A stretch of DNA of 64,000 nucleotides from Psychromonas sp. SA13A (GTDB lineage Bacteria > Pseudomonadota > Gammaproteobacteria > Enterobacterales > Psychromonadaceae), in the NCBI RefSeq assembly GCF_011378715.1, contig NZ_WTKU01000020.1:17643-81642 (forward strand). The letters run 5' to 3'. This document shows, in pieces, positions 9,155 through 18,244 of this stretch. The notes under the pieces are model-generated. The model saw only the letters and a list, made by a program, of their open reading frames with translations. It was not told where the DNA came from and did no database searches. The position numbers and the translations under genes are program-made. Each line of letters opens with the position of its first letter. Within the stretch, counting starts at the first letter, position 1.

Positions 9155-10516
9155 CTATTCTTCACTTAATTGTTCTGGCTCGCTATTGTGTTGCGTTAAT
9201 TGCTCTGCAATCGGCCTTTTAATCGGCACTCCTAAGCCCTTTAATTGCTCTGCTTGTTGAATCACATTACCACGACCGACGCTCAACTGCTTGAGGGCGC
9301 TATGGTAAGTTTTTTGCGCTTTATCTAGCTGTGAACCAACCTCTAAAAAGTTGTCACTGAATAAGCGTAGTTTGTCGTATAACTTGCTCGCCTGTTGCGC
9401 AATTAACTGCCCATTTTTTTCTTGTCGTTCAAAGCGCCATAGGTTTTCGATAGTGCGGAGTGCAATCATTAAGTTACTCGGGCTAGCTAATAAAATATTA
9501 TTATCGAGCGCCAGTTGAACTAAGCTTGGATCGTGCTCTAAAGCTGTAATAAAGGCGGGTTCAACGGCCACAAATAACAATACATAGTCGAGTGTGTTGG
9601 CACCAATTAAATCCTGATAATCTTTTTTCCCTAAGCCCTTAATATGTTGACGGATAGATAAACAATGCGCATCAAGCGCTTGTTTTTGCTCCCCAATATT
9701 TTCACTATTAAAGTAACGTTCATAGGCAACTAAAGACACTTTTGAATCAATAATTATATTACGCTGTTGCGGTAAATTAACCACTACATCAGGAAGAAAG
9801 CGTTGCCCTCGTGTATCCTTTAAATTGACCTGAGTTTGGTACTCATGTCCTTCACGTAAACCTGAGTTTTCTAGTATGCGCTGTAAAACAACCTCTCCCC
9901 AGTTTCCTTGTTGCTTATTGTCGCCTTTCAAAGCATTCGTCAGGTTCTGAGTTTCTTGGTGCATCAGGCTATTTAAGTTAGCCAGTTGGTCGATTTCTCG
10001 TTTTAAGTTAAAACGTTCTTTGCTTTCATTGATATAACAATCGCTTACTTGCTTTTTAAAACCTTCGAGTTGAGTACTTAAAGGGTCTAATAGTTGTTTG
10101 ATGGATTGTTTGTTTAATTGTTGGAACTGTGTCGATTTGTCGTTAAAAATACGCTGTGACAAGACCTCAAACTGTTGGCTTAATTTTGCCTCCGTTGCTT
10201 GTTGATCTTGTAATCGTTGTTCTCCTGCCTGCAAGCGAACGTCGGATTCTCTAACACGCGTGGTTAATTTACTGACCTGTGCTTGCAAGCTTTCATTATG
10301 TAACGATAAAGCCGCTATTTTACTGTCTAGCAATTGATTTTGTTGCGTTTGGTGTTGCAGATTTTGTTCACTTAGCTTCAGGGCTAAATACTGCTCAGTA
10401 AGATCTGTTTTGTGGTGAGATAAACGGTTAAGGGCGATTAATAAGCTGATAAAAAGTAAACCACTTATAATGCTCATTAATAATAAGCTGTTATTTGCCA
10501 ATAAATCTGCTGGCAT
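9155..10516 (-). CDS. rmuC: DNA recombination protein RmuC
   Basis: RmuC limits recombination at inverted repeats and has a predicted nuclease-like fold. The 453-residue protein has an N-terminal membrane anchor (about 11-28) and a long coiled coil (about 35-200). The conserved core follows: QGNWGEVVLQRILE, RFLPDVVVNLP, IIIDSKVSLVAYERY, and a late LWRFERQEKNGQLIA segment. Its ATG abuts the stop codon of the preceding 89-codon gene, which suggests translational coupling. Confidence 0.93.
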   Translation of the reverse strand: MPADLLANNSLLLMSIISGLLFISLLIALNRLSHHKTDLTEQYLALKLSEQNLQHQTQQNQLLDSKIAALSLHNESLQAQVSKLTTRVRESDVRLQAGEQRLQDQQATEAKLSQQFEVLSQRIFNDKSTQFQQLNKQSIKQLLDPLSTQLEGFKKQVSDCYINESKERFNLKREIDQLANLNSLMHQETQNLTNALKGDNKQQGNWGEVVLQRILENSGLREGHEYQTQVNLKDTRGQRFLPDVVVNLPQQRNIIIDSKVSLVAYERYFNSENIGEQKQALDAHCLSIRQHIKGLGKKDYQDLIGANTLDYVLLFVAVEPAFITALEHDPSLVQLALDNNILLASPSNLMIALRTIENLWRFERQEKNGQLIAQQASKLYDKLRLFSDNFLEVGSQLDKAQKTYHSALKQLSVGRGNVIQQAEQLKGLGVPIKRPIAEQLTQHNSEPEQLSEE

Positions 10517-10786
10517 TTAATATTCCATTTTCTTTAATGTATTGATCACATGAGGGTTAAGTCTATTCCAACACAGTAGAAATAGCAGATAAATCCCGAG
10601 AATAGCCCACTTATGCAAATTTTTACCCTGGTCTAAATCAGAAAAAGAAAACGCAATATAATAGGTGTCCACCACTTCTACATAGACAGCCATAATGACA
10701 GGTAAGATCAAAACCGTTAGTAGTTTCCAAGCTAAGGATAATGCTTGAGTAAGCGGGTGATTCAACATGTTTTTTCCAATCGACAA
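10517..10786 (-). CDS. small two-helix membrane protein upstream of rmuC
   Basis: I do not recognise this 89-residue protein. It has two hydrophobic segments, at about residues 19-40 (WKLLTVLILPVIMAVYVEV) and 63-79 (WAILGIYLLFLLCW), joined by an acidic loop, which suggests a hairpin in the inner membrane. The stop codon is directly followed by the ATG of rmuC on the same strand with no gap, so the two are almost certainly one operon. That contact is the only functional hint. No catalytic motif is visible. Confidence 0.7.
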   Translation of the reverse strand: MSIGKNMLNHPLTQALSLAWKLLTVLILPVIMAVYVEVVDTYYIAFSFSDLDQGKNLHKWAILGIYLLFLLCWNRLNPHVINTLKKMEY

Positions 10787-11013
10787 TGTAAGAACTGTAA
10801 CTTTAACCAGTAATTATAAAGAAGTGAATAGGCAAGCGTAAAAAATAAACATAGCGCACGTTATCTACGAGAGGCAGATGATAAATAAAAGCTGCATTAT
10901 TTTGCACCTTTTTACTTTTAGTTTGACTAAATGATGTAAAACATAAGTTTTATGCGCGTTTGTGCGTTTTTTTAAGTGATTTATGTTTAAAAATGCACTA
11001 GAGTGCGTGTTTA

Positions 11014-11019
11014 TATAAT
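11014..11019 (+). promoter_or_regulatory. probable -10 element of the glmS promoter
   Basis: A perfect TATAAT lies 27 bases upstream of the glmS ATG in an AT-rich stretch. No good -35 hexamer stands at 16-18 bases, so activity may need an activator or the upstream A/T-rich DNA. A TTGACT further upstream at 10923 is an alternative start region. The ribosome site AGGGG lies between this element and the ATG. Confidence 0.4.
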
Positions 11020-11045
11020 TTGAAACTAATTAAAAGGGGTAGTTT

Positions 11046-12878
11046 ATGTGCGGTATCGTTGGTGCAGTTGCGCAAAGAGAAGTGTCTGAAATTTTAATCG
11101 AAGGTTTAAAAAAATTAGAATATCGTGGTTATGACTCAGCAGGTGTTGCCATTGTTGATAGCGAAGGTAAATTAACTCGCGTACGTCGTTTAGGTAAAGT
11201 AAAAGAATTAGCTGATGCTGTTGATGCAATGCATACAATGGGCGGAACAGGTATTGCTCATACACGTTGGGCAACACACGGCGAACCTTCAGAAGTTAAT
11301 GCTCACCCACATGTTTCTGGTGCTATCTCTATCGTACATAACGGTATTATCGAAAACCACGAATCACTACGTCGCTTGTTACAAGAGCGTGGTTATGTTT
11401 TTGAATCTCAAACTGATACTGAAGTAATTGCTCATTTAGTAGAATGGGAACTAAAAACAGCAGCTTCATTACGTGAAGCAGTACAAAAAGCAGTGCCTCA
11501 ATTAGAAGGTGCTTACGGCATGGTTGCATTAGATAGCCGTGACCCATCTCGTTTAGTCGTTGCACGTTCAGGTAGCCCAATAGTTATCGGTCATGGTATT
11601 GGTGAAAACTTCCTTGCATCAGACCAACTAGCGCTATTAAACGTAACACGTCGTTTTACTTACCTTGAAGAAGGTGATGTAGCGGAAATTACTCGTCGCG
11701 AAGTTAATATTTTTGATGCAAGCGGTGAAGCGATTGAACGTGAAGTGATTGAATCTACCGTTGAGCATGATGCAGGTAGTAAAGGTAAATACCGTCACTT
11801 TATGCAAAAAGAAATTTTTGAACAGCCTACTGCATTAATCAGTGCATTAGAAGGGCGTATAAACGAAGACAGCATCATTGTTGAAAGCATTGGTAATGGC
11901 GCAAAAGAGATTTTATCTAAAGTTGAACATGTTCAAATCATCGCTTGTGGGACTTCATACAACTCAGGTATGGCGGCTCGTTATTGGTTTGAATCACTTG
12001 CTGGCGTAAGTTGTGATGTTGAAATTGCTTCTGAATTCCGTTACCGCGATTTTGTTGTTCGCCCAAATAGCTTATTGCTTACACTTTCTCAATCAGGCGA
12101 AACAGCTGACACGTTGGCTGCATTGCGTTTAGCGAAAGAGAAAGGTTACATGTCTGCGATGTCTATCTGTAACGTATCTGGTTCTTCACTAGTACGTGAA
12201 TCTGACCTTGCGTTTATGACTCGCGCTGGGACTGAAATTGGTGTGGCATCGACTAAAGCATTTACTACACAACTTGCTGCAATGCTGATCTTGGTGACTG
12301 CTATTGGTAAAGAGCAAGGTACTATTAGTCCGCAAAAAGAAGCTGAAATTGTACATGCGCTGCATTCATTACCAACTGAAATTGAAAAAGCGTTAGCGTT
12401 TGATAAAGAAATTGCTGCATTAGCACCAGACTTTGCCGATAAACACCACACATTATTCTTAGGTCGTGGTGAGTACTACCCAATCGCGATGGAAGCGGCA
12501 TTAAAACTAAAAGAGATCTCTTACATTCATGCAGAAGCTTACGCAGCAGGTGAATTAAAACATGGTCCATTAGCATTAGTGGATGCAGATATGCCTGTAG
12601 TAGTGGTTGCACCAAACAATGACTTATTAGAAAAATTGAAGTCAAATGTTGAAGAAGTGCGTGCACGTGGCGGTTTATTGTATGTATTTGCTGATGAAAA
12701 CTCAGGCTTTGAAGCATGTGATGGAATGAAAATTATCTCATTACCTCATGTAAATCCAATCATCGCACCTATATTCCATACGGTACCGATGCAATTATTG
12801 TCATACCATGTGGCATTGATTAAAGGTACTGATGTAGACCAACCACGTAACCTAGCTAAAGCTGTTACAGTTGAATAA
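11046..12878 (+). CDS. glmS: glucosamine-fructose-6-phosphate aminotransferase (isomerizing)
   Basis: GlmS makes glucosamine-6-phosphate from fructose-6-phosphate and glutamine, the first step toward peptidoglycan and LPS amino sugars. The 610-residue protein starts MCGIVGAV, with the N-terminal nucleophile Cys2 exposed after Met removal. The class-II glutaminase domain covers about residues 1-240. Two SIS sugar-phosphate domains follow (ACGTSYNSG and [14 protein letters not shown] in the first, [19 protein letters not shown] in the second). The C-terminus, [11 protein letters not shown], is the conserved tail. It stands alone, without glmU, between its own promoter region and a strong terminator. 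Confidence 0.98.
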   Translation: MCGIVGAVAQREVSEILIEGLKKLEYRGYDSAGVAIVDSEGKLTRVRRLGKVKELADAVDAMHTMGGTGIAHTRWATHGEPSEVNAHPHVSGAISIVHNGIIENHESLRRLLQERGYVFESQTDTEVIAHLVEWELKTAASLREAVQKAVPQLEGAYGMVALDSRDPSRLVVARSGSPIVIGHGIGENFLASDQLALLNVTRRFTYLEEGDVAEITRREVNIFDASGEAIEREVIESTVEHDAGSKGKYRHFMQKEIFEQPTALISALEGRINEDSIIVESIGNGAKEILSKVEHVQIIACGTSYNSGMAARYWFESLAGVSCDVEIASEFRYRDFVVRPNSLLLTLSQSGETADTLAALRLAKEKGYMSAMSICNVSGSSLVRESDLAFMTRAGTEIGVASTKAFTTQLAAMLILVTAIGKEQGTISPQKEAEIVHALHSLPTEIEKALAFDKEIAALAPDFADKHHTLFLGRGEYYPIAMEAALKLKEISYIHAEAYAAGELKHGPLALVDADMPVVVVAPNNDLLEKLKSNVEEVRARGGLLYVFADENSGFEACDGMKIISLPHVNPIIAPIFHTVPMQLLSYHVALIKGTDVDQPRNLAKAVTVE

Positions 12879-12909
12879 ATGATAAAGTAAGTTTTTATTT
12901 ATGATCATA

Positions 12910-12937
12910 AAAAAACCGACGTTAGTCGGTTTTTTGT
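12910..12937 (+). terminator. rho-independent terminator of glmS
   Basis: The stem AAAACCGAC / GTCGGTTTT with the four-base loop GTTA is preceded by A's and followed by a T run. It lies 31 bases past the glmS stop. Confidence 0.9.
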
Positions 12938-13018
12938 TATTAGCGATTCAAGCACTCTTATTCCTATTTTAAAAGCTTAAGTCATATCATTTCGCTTTTT
13001 AATATTTGAATCTAAGTT

Positions 13019-13540
13019 TTACAGCTTAGCAATAACACTCATTATTTTATCAACCAAGTCTTGGTTGGTTAATTGGCCATTTTCTAGGTCAAAATTATCG
13101 TAGAAGCTAGGTACTGAAATGGCACCTTTCACCTCGGCTGCAAAAAATGGTGCTGAAGCTTGTGCTGAAGCTAATACGCTAGCGGCACCACCAGGACCCG
13201 GTGACGTTGACAGCATAATGACCGGTTTGTTTTGGAATAGTTTTTGATCAATACGAGACGTCCAATCAAATAGATTTTTATAAGCCGCAGTATAAGAACC
13301 GTTATGCTCTGCAAAAGAGATAACAATCACATCAGCTTCACCCAATTTTTTATAAAAGGCTTTAGCTAGCGCTGGCTGTCCTAATTCTTTTTCACGGTCT
13401 TCATTAAATAGTGGCATTTCATAATCGTTGATATCTAACAACTCTACTTGTGCGTTGTTAATTTGTTTGGCTGTGTAATTAGCTAGTTGTTTGTTAATAG
13501 AGCTTTTGCTACTTGTTGCTGCGAATGCGAGTACTTTCAT
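13019..13540 (-). CDS. NADPH-dependent FMN reductase family protein
   Basis: The 173-residue flavodoxin-like protein resembles the SsuE/ChrR/YieF family of NAD(P)H:FMN or quinone reductases. The N-terminal phosphate-binding loop is AATSSKSSINKQLA. The flavin-contact segment SFAEHNGSYTAAYKNLFDW, and STSPGPGGAASVL before the C-terminal helix, are typical. It would act in the cytoplasm; the substrate cannot be deduced. It is transcribed away from the LysR gene at 13673, separated by about 130 bases, which suggests that regulator controls it. Confidence 0.82.
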   Translation of the reverse strand: MKVLAFAATSSKSSINKQLANYTAKQINNAQVELLDINDYEMPLFNEDREKELGQPALAKAFYKKLGEADVIVISFAEHNGSYTAAYKNLFDWTSRIDQKLFQNKPVIMLSTSPGPGGAASVLASAQASAPFFAAEVKGAISVPSFYDNFDLENGQLTNQDLVDKIMSVIAKL

Positions 13541-13672
13541 TATTATTTCCTGTTCTTTCTCTCAGTGGATGGATACACTTTAAATTATTATCATTTGTTG
13601 AGTAATAGTCGTTTTGTGCATAGATTGTTTCCAAATGACTTGTTGTTATCTATTTAAATAAAAGGTGATGTG

Positions 13673-14575
13673 ATGGCGAATAAAAGCAAATTATTTGATG
13701 GCATGGTTGTTTTTGTTGATGTAGCAAAATTAGGTAGTTTTACCTTAGCTGCAGAGAATAGTGGCCATTCCACCTCTTACATTAGTAAGGAAGTGAATAA
13801 GTTAGAAGCACGTTTGGGTATTCGCCTATTACATAGAACCACACGATCCTTGAGTTTAACGCAGGAAGGTGAGTTGTATTTTCAATTGTGCCAGCAACTC
13901 ATTGAAGATGCCGAACAAGCAGAAAATAGTATTAGTGGGAATCAAGGGGAGCCTAGAGGAAAGCTACGCATAAGTTGTCCTATCTCCTATGGTTTGTCTA
14001 ACCTGAGTCCTGTGTTGAGTCTATTTACTGAAAAGCATCAAAAAATCCAACTTGAATTAGAACTTAATGATAGAAAAGTAGATCTTATCGCCGATGGTTT
14101 TGATGTCGTGATCAGAGCCTCTACGCAGCTCGAAGACTCTAGTTTAATTAGTCGCAGGGTGAGTCAATCAGAAGCTTTAGTATTAGCTTCACCTCGCTAT
14201 TTAGCGAAACATGGTACTCCAAACCACCCCTATGATTTAGATCGCCATAAAATCATTAGCTATAGTAATTTGAAGCAACCTAATATTTGGCTGTTTCGTG
14301 ATCATCAAGGAGAAACCATTCAGGTGCATGTTGAAAGTCATGTACTAACCAACAATGCCACATTGGAAATAGACCTCGCCGTTGCCGACCAAGGCATTAT
14401 TCGCGTGCCACAATTTGCCTTAAAAGATGAAGTGGAAATAGGGGGATTAGTAGAGATTTTCTGTGATTGGCCTAAGCCGCCAATAGGGGTTTATGTGGTT
14501 TACCCGAGTAGAAAGCATATGTCAGCCAAGGTACGTAGTTTTATCGACTTTGTAATAGCAGAATTAGGGGATTAG
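13673..14575 (+). CDS. LysR-family transcriptional regulator
   Basis: The 300-residue protein has an N-terminal winged helix (FTLAAENSGHSTSYISKEVN, then RLGIRLLHRTTRSLSLT) and a C-terminal periplasmic-binding-like effector domain (ISCPISYGLSNLSPVLSLF onward). The serine-rich recognition helix and DRKVDLIADGFDVVIRAS place it in the large subgroup near CrgA/DmlR/AaeR. AAAGGTG is well spaced for ATG 13673; the GTG at 13670 is an alternative. It is divergent from the FMN reductase gene, its most likely target. The inducer is unknown. Confidence 0.88.
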   Translation: MANKSKLFDGMVVFVDVAKLGSFTLAAENSGHSTSYISKEVNKLEARLGIRLLHRTTRSLSLTQEGELYFQLCQQLIEDAEQAENSISGNQGEPRGKLRISCPISYGLSNLSPVLSLFTEKHQKIQLELELNDRKVDLIADGFDVVIRASTQLEDSSLISRRVSQSEALVLASPRYLAKHGTPNHPYDLDRHKIISYSNLKQPNIWLFRDHQGETIQVHVESHVLTNNATLEIDLAVADQGIIRVPQFALKDEVEIGGLVEIFCDWPKPPIGVYVVYPSRKHMSAKVRSFIDFVIAELGD

Positions 14576-14680
14576 AAGGGTAGCTAAGCAAGTGATGGAT
14601 ATAGTGTTTTTTGTGTATAAAACATGCTTCGAATGTGGCATTTGAGCAATATTTAAGAGATAGGGAAATCTTTATTTATA

Positions 14681-14702
14681 AAAAGCTGCAATAGCAGCTT
14701 TT
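14681..14702. terminator. bidirectional terminator between convergent genes
   Basis: The perfect nine-base stem AAAAGCTGC / GCAGCTTTT with loop AATA has A's on one side and T's on the other. It therefore can stop both the LysR transcript and the opposite-strand gene ending at 14714. Confidence 0.8.
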
Positions 14703-14713
14703 GCGTGCAGTGA

Positions 14714-15583
14714 TTACTTTCTTCGTTCAATGATGAATTGATACTCAAAGCCTTCACTTGAATTCTTCCACAGAATTTTTTTACCTGATAAAAAAATGGA
14801 AGCGCTATTATTTTCGTCGTACTCTACCTTACCTAGCTTAATGGGACTCTCTATTTTTCCTTGATCAATCATCATAATTACATCTTTTTTAGCAAAAATA
14901 TTTACAGGTTTTCCTGAAAAGGAGTCAATGAAAGATTTAATTGTTTTATTGAATTGATGATTGAATTCGTCTCTATCTTTTGGAGTGTTGACATTCCCAA
15001 CTATTTTCAATGTATCCCATATCGTTGGTGAAGTTCCCTGAACATAATACGCAATATTATTAGACAATGAATTATTGTTACTAACATCTACATCATAATA
15101 TTCACTGTTACAGCTATACTCTCCATAATGCTCTTTCCAGTCACCTGTAGGTAAGTTATTTTTAGCTAAATAGTCACATGCATCAAGTCTCGCTATTGAT
15201 CCCAAATCAGATTCAGATGCACCACGACTAATAAATAAAAAGATGGCTAATATTGCTAAGCCGGTACAAAACCATACTTTGTTAGCTTTGGGTTTATTTT
15301 TTATAGGAAGGTTAATGTTCGTTGGGTTATTTCCCTTAGAAAGAAACGCTTTATATAGATGGTTATAATTTTTTTCTTTCATCATTGCGGTAAAATTTTG
15401 GCCTGAGCCAAGTTTGAATACTACGTAATAATCTTTTTTGATAACTTCTTTCTTTTCTATCGATATAATCTCTCTAATCGGAATTTCTTGAACATTGTAA
15501 GATCCAAGTATCAGTTTATCTTCCTCAAGCATCCATTTAGTCTGCTCGAAGTCTCCCTTGATTATATTTATGAATTTCATCAT
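14714..15583 (-). CDS. hypothetical single-pass membrane protein with PH-like N-domain
   Basis: I do not recognise a family. The 289-residue protein has a beta-rich, charged N-terminal domain (about 1-85; IPIREIISIEKKE and YYVVFKLGSGQNF suggest a PH-like or DUF-type fold). A basic linker and one membrane helix follow (about 103-120, VWFCTGLAILAIFLFIS). The C-terminal domain of about 165 residues contains two cysteines (DACDYL and YSCNSEYY) that could form a disulfide outside the membrane. The tandem ATG pair at 15583 leaves the start ambiguous by one codon. The gene stands alone, ends at a bidirectional terminator, and has AT-rich flanks. Function is unknown. Confidence 0.7.
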   Translation of the reverse strand: MMKFINIIKGDFEQTKWMLEEDKLILGSYNVQEIPIREIISIEKKEVIKKDYYVVFKLGSGQNFTAMMKEKNYNHLYKAFLSKGNNPTNINLPIKNKPKANKVWFCTGLAILAIFLFISRGASESDLGSIARLDACDYLAKNNLPTGDWKEHYGEYSCNSEYYDVDVSNNNSLSNNIAYYVQGTSPTIWDTLKIVGNVNTPKDRDEFNHQFNKTIKSFIDSFSGKPVNIFAKKDVIMMIDQGKIESPIKLGKVEYDENNSASIFLSGKKILWKNSSEGFEYQFIIERRK

Positions 15584-15945
15584 CTAAACCTAATTGGATT
15601 AATTTGAAAAGTATAAGAGACACTACCATTTTAATAGTCCGTTATAATAATATTAATCTTCTTACTGGTGATTTAAAGGATCTTCTTATTAACTAAAATT
15701 AGAAGCGTCCATTAGCCTTACACAGCCAGAATAGAATGATTATCTTATTATTTCGTGCTGTGAAATATTTTATTAATAAAAATTCACATTTGTTGTGTTG
15801 GTATCTCGATACTTTTACTAGATCTTAAGATAAATTCTCATAAGTGCAGTATTATTTCATTCTAAATGAAATAATTTTTATCAACGTCAGGTCTACTTAC
15901 TCATATCTACAGCATTTTTTATTTATTCAGCAGGGCGAGATATCT
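15584..15945. other. intergenic region before msrA
   Basis: These 362 bases separate two divergent genes and are very AT-rich. The frame of msrA stays open back to a GTG at 15844, but that extension has no ribosome site and precedes an evident signal peptide, so I leave it out. A 30-base imperfect inverted repeat at 15759-15788 (outer arms TGTGAA / TTCACA) is the only structure I see. Its spacing is too long for a CRP site. Confidence 0.5.
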
Positions 15946-16539
15946 ATGAAAAAAATATTAGGGTTAGTTTTATCAACATCGATGCTTTTTTATGTGTCAT
16001 TAGCAAATGCGGATAAAGCCGTATTAGCAGGTGGTTGTTTTTGGTGTATGGAATCTGATTTTGAAAAATTACCGGGGGTGACTGATGTTGTGTCTGGTTT
16101 TACTGGTGGCACGTTAGAGAACCCAACTTATCGAGGCAATCATCAAGGGCATTATGAAGCTGTTGAAATTACTTATGATGCCAAGCAAGTGAGCTACCAA
16201 CAGATATTAGATCATTACTGGGTAAATATTGACCCTTTTGATGGAAGAGGGCAATTTTGCGATAAAGGCGAAAGTTATTTAAGTGCTGTTTTTGTTGCAA
16301 ACGAACAGGAGCGAGCATTGGCTGAAAAATCTAAACAGACAGTGATTGCTGAGTTCCCCAAGCAAAAAGTTGTTACACCTATTTTAGATAGCAGTACTTT
16401 TTATCCTATTAAAGGCGCTGAAAGCTACCATCAGGATTATTATAAAAATAGTCCACTACGTTACAAAGCTTATCGCTGGAACTGTGGCCGAGACCAACGC
16501 TTAAAAGAGATTTGGGGTGATCGCGCTACTCATGGCTAA
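15946..16539 (+). CDS. msrA: peptide-methionine (S)-S-oxide reductase MsrA, exported form
   Basis: MsrA reduces methionine-S-sulfoxide in damaged proteins. The mature domain has the signature GGCFWCMESDF with catalytic Cys31, followed by GYTGG-like SGFTGG, the HYEAVEI segment and the conserved YHQDYY near the C-terminus. MKKILGLVLSTSMLFYVSLANA is a clear signal peptide, so this 197-residue enzyme should act in the periplasm. ATG 15946 is chosen because the signal peptide begins there and AGGGCGAGA lies just upstream. The methionine-uptake lipoprotein gene comes next. The reductant for a periplasmic MsrA is not encoded nearby. Confidence 0.93.
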   Translation: MKKILGLVLSTSMLFYVSLANADKAVLAGGCFWCMESDFEKLPGVTDVVSGFTGGTLENPTYRGNHQGHYEAVEITYDAKQVSYQQILDHYWVNIDPFDGRGQFCDKGESYLSAVFVANEQERALAEKSKQTVIAEFPKQKVVTPILDSSTFYPIKGAESYHQDYYKNSPLRYKAYRWNCGRDQRLKEIWGDRATHG

Positions 16540-16621
16540 TCTGATGTTGCTAATTGATAGTTGCGCTTGAATTAATAAAGCAATGCATTAATAGAAAGCA
16601 ATGAATTAATAGAAAACGATG

Positions 16622-16654
16622 AAAACGGCTAACTCAATTGAGTAGCCGTTTTTT
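16622..16654 (+). terminator. rho-independent terminator of msrA
   Basis: AAAACGGCT plus ACTC pairs with GAGT plus AGCCGTTTT around an AATT loop, with one bulged A, followed by T's. It separates msrA from metQ transcription. Just upstream, at about 16576-16611, an 18-base unit containing AAGCAATG and TTAATAG occurs twice in tandem with one change. Confidence 0.8.
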
Positions 16655-16766
16655 GTTTTTAGTGGCAAAAATAAAGTAATAATATCTATTACTTATAACC
16701 ATCTATTATATCAAGCACCGTTAAAATAGTTATGACTATTATAATCTTTATTGTATTATCTTATTT

Positions 16767-16782
16767 AGACGTCTATACGGCC
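16767..16782 (+). promoter_or_regulatory. MetJ operator (met boxes) upstream of metQ
   Basis: The sequence AGACGTCT is an exact copy of the eight-base met-box consensus, directly followed by ATACGGCC, which matches 5 of 8. MetJ binds tandem met boxes with S-adenosylmethionine as corepressor. The site lies about 20 bases after a TATAAT at 16740-16745 and 23 bases before the metQ start, a position suited to repression when methionine is plentiful. The second box is weak. Confidence 0.65.
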
Positions 16783-16804
16783 ATTTATTTTAAAGGAACT
16801 GAAA

Positions 16805-17608
16805 ATGTTTAATAAGAAAATCTCAAGGTTATTTTATCTTTTACCCCTAGTGTTTGGATTAGCAGCCTGTGGGCAAGAAGAAAACACTGAAGTGATTAAA
16901 GTAGGCGCAACCGTTGGTCCTCATGCTGAAGTTATTGAAGCTGTCGCTATTGAAGCGGCTAAGCAAGGTTTGAACGTTGAAGTTGTCATTTTTTCTGATT
17001 ACATCACGCCTAATGCTGCGTTAGCGGATGGTAGCCTGGATCTTAACAGTTACCAGCACCAACCTTTCATGAGTAACTTTAATAGTAACAGCGAGCAAAA
17101 AATTGTTTCTATCGGTCATTCTATTTTAATGCGTATGGGTATTTACTCGACTAAGTACAAGTCGATCAATGATTTACCTGACAACGCAAAAATTTCAATT
17201 CCTAACGATCCAACCAATGGTGGTCGTGGTTTACTGTTATTAGCTGATGCAAAACTGATCACGTTAAAGCCAGATGCTGGTGCAAAAACGACGGTTTACG
17301 ATATTGTTGAAAATCCTAAAAACTTTCAATTTATTGAAGTGGAAGCAGCACAATTACCACGTACTTTAGATGATGTTGATGCATCGGTTATTACTATGAA
17401 TTACGTTATGTCTTCAGGTTTAAATCCTGCTGAACAAGGTATTTATTTAGAAGCGAAAGATGCGGAATTTGCTGTGATGAATGTTGCTGCGCGTGTACAA
17501 GATAAAGATAATGCAACTTATAAGAAGTTTGTTAAGATCCTTCAATCTGAAGCAACACGTCAATTTTTAGATAAAACATACAAAGGCACCATTGAAGCTG
17601 CGTTTTAA
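16805..17608 (+). CDS. metQ: MetQ/NlpA-family methionine-binding lipoprotein
   Basis: The 267-residue protein begins with a lipoprotein signal ending in LAAC, with lipidated Cys22. The NlpA/MetQ fold follows (VIKVGATVGPHAEVIEAV, DYITPNAALADGSLDLNSYQH, ISIPNDPTNGGRGLLLL). MetQ delivers methionine, often D-methionine, to the MetNI ABC transporter. No metN or metI lies beside it, so it must use a transporter encoded elsewhere. AAGGA precedes the ATG. The met box upstream supports a methionine role over other NlpA-type ligands. Confidence 0.9.
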   Translation: MFNKKISRLFYLLPLVFGLAACGQEENTEVIKVGATVGPHAEVIEAVAIEAAKQGLNVEVVIFSDYITPNAALADGSLDLNSYQHQPFMSNFNSNSEQKIVSIGHSILMRMGIYSTKYKSINDLPDNAKISIPNDPTNGGRGLLLLADAKLITLKPDAGAKTTVYDIVENPKNFQFIEVEAAQLPRTLDDVDASVITMNYVMSSGLNPAEQGIYLEAKDAEFAVMNVAARVQDKDNATYKKFVKILQSEATRQFLDKTYKGTIEAAF

Positions 17609-17629
17609 CCTATCAAGATAAGCACAAAT

Positions 17630-17661
17630 AATCACTGGCTAACACTTCAAAGCCAGTGATT
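17630..17661 (+). terminator. hairpin after metQ
   Basis: A perfect 11-base stem AATCACTGGCT / AGCCAGTGATT encloses a ten-base loop 22 bases after the metQ stop. No T run follows, so it may be a 3'-end stabiliser or a weak terminator. The remaining DNA to 17879 shows no convincing gene. Confidence 0.55.
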
Positions 17662-17879
17662 CCTACCTCCTGTAACTAACCTTCTGTTCGTGTTATTTTT
17701 ATGCTGTAATGCATTAAAATGGTAACTGCATATTAAGATAAGTAACCGTTTCAACCTCTGTGCTGATTTAAAACATGAGTTCATGGGTATTAATGCCTTT
17801 GATAGCATTGTGCTTAATAAAATGATCAATTCTTTAGACGAATTGCCTTGATATAAATGAAAAATTAAAAGAGATTAAA

Positions 17880-18233
17880 ATGAACGATTTACGCTCAAAC
17901 TTGAGTTTATCTATTGAAGATGATGCAGCAAAAACCAGTGCGCTAATTGGTTATGGTTTGATGATTCTGGGTATGTTTACCGGCATATTTTGGTTAATCG
18001 GTGCTATTTGGGTGATGGTTAAAAGAGAAGATGCACGGGGTACTTTGTTTGAAGATCACTATACCAATATTATGAGTACGTTTTGGTGGGTATTAGCCTG
18101 GTCAGTAGTGGGATTGATCTTGGCTTTCTTTGTTGTGGGTTACTTTGTTTTGTTTGTGACTTGGGTGTGGTCTATTTATCGCATTATTAATGGCTTAGCT
18201 AAAATCACTTCCAATAAACCTTATATAGCATAG
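17880..18233 (+). CDS. small membrane protein, DUF4870/Tic20-like
   Basis: The 117-residue protein has three hydrophobic segments (about 20-46, 66-82 and 84-103), with KREDARGTLFEDHYTNIMSTF between the first two. This layout and the closing VWSIYRIINGLAKI match the short membrane proteins often called DUF4870 or Tic20-like. Their function is unknown. The start is ATG after AAAAGAGATTAAA. It is 11 bases upstream of another membrane-protein gene and probably co-transcribed with it. Confidence 0.7.
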   Translation: MNDLRSNLSLSIEDDAAKTSALIGYGLMILGMFTGIFWLIGAIWVMVKREDARGTLFEDHYTNIMSTFWWVLAWSVVGLILAFFVVGYFVLFVTWVWSIYRIINGLAKITSNKPYIA

Positions 18234-18244
18234 TTAGAGAACTT

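Noticed and set aside
11347..12717. Several antisense frames within glmS
   Set aside because: They arise from codon bias of glmS; no motif or start supports them.
15759..15788. TGTGAA / TTCACA repeat as a CRP site before msrA
   Set aside because: The spacing between half-sites is 18 bases rather than 6, so it does not fit CRP.
16576..16611. Tandem 18-base duplication as the start of a repeat array
   Set aside because: Only two imperfect copies are present; this is not a CRISPR or a known mobile repeat.
17647..17829. 60-codon minus-strand frame after metQ, and a 35-codon plus-strand stretch at about 17740-17850
   Set aside because: Neither has a ribosome site or recognisable sequence; the region is short and follows a hairpin. 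A remnant gene is possible but not supported.
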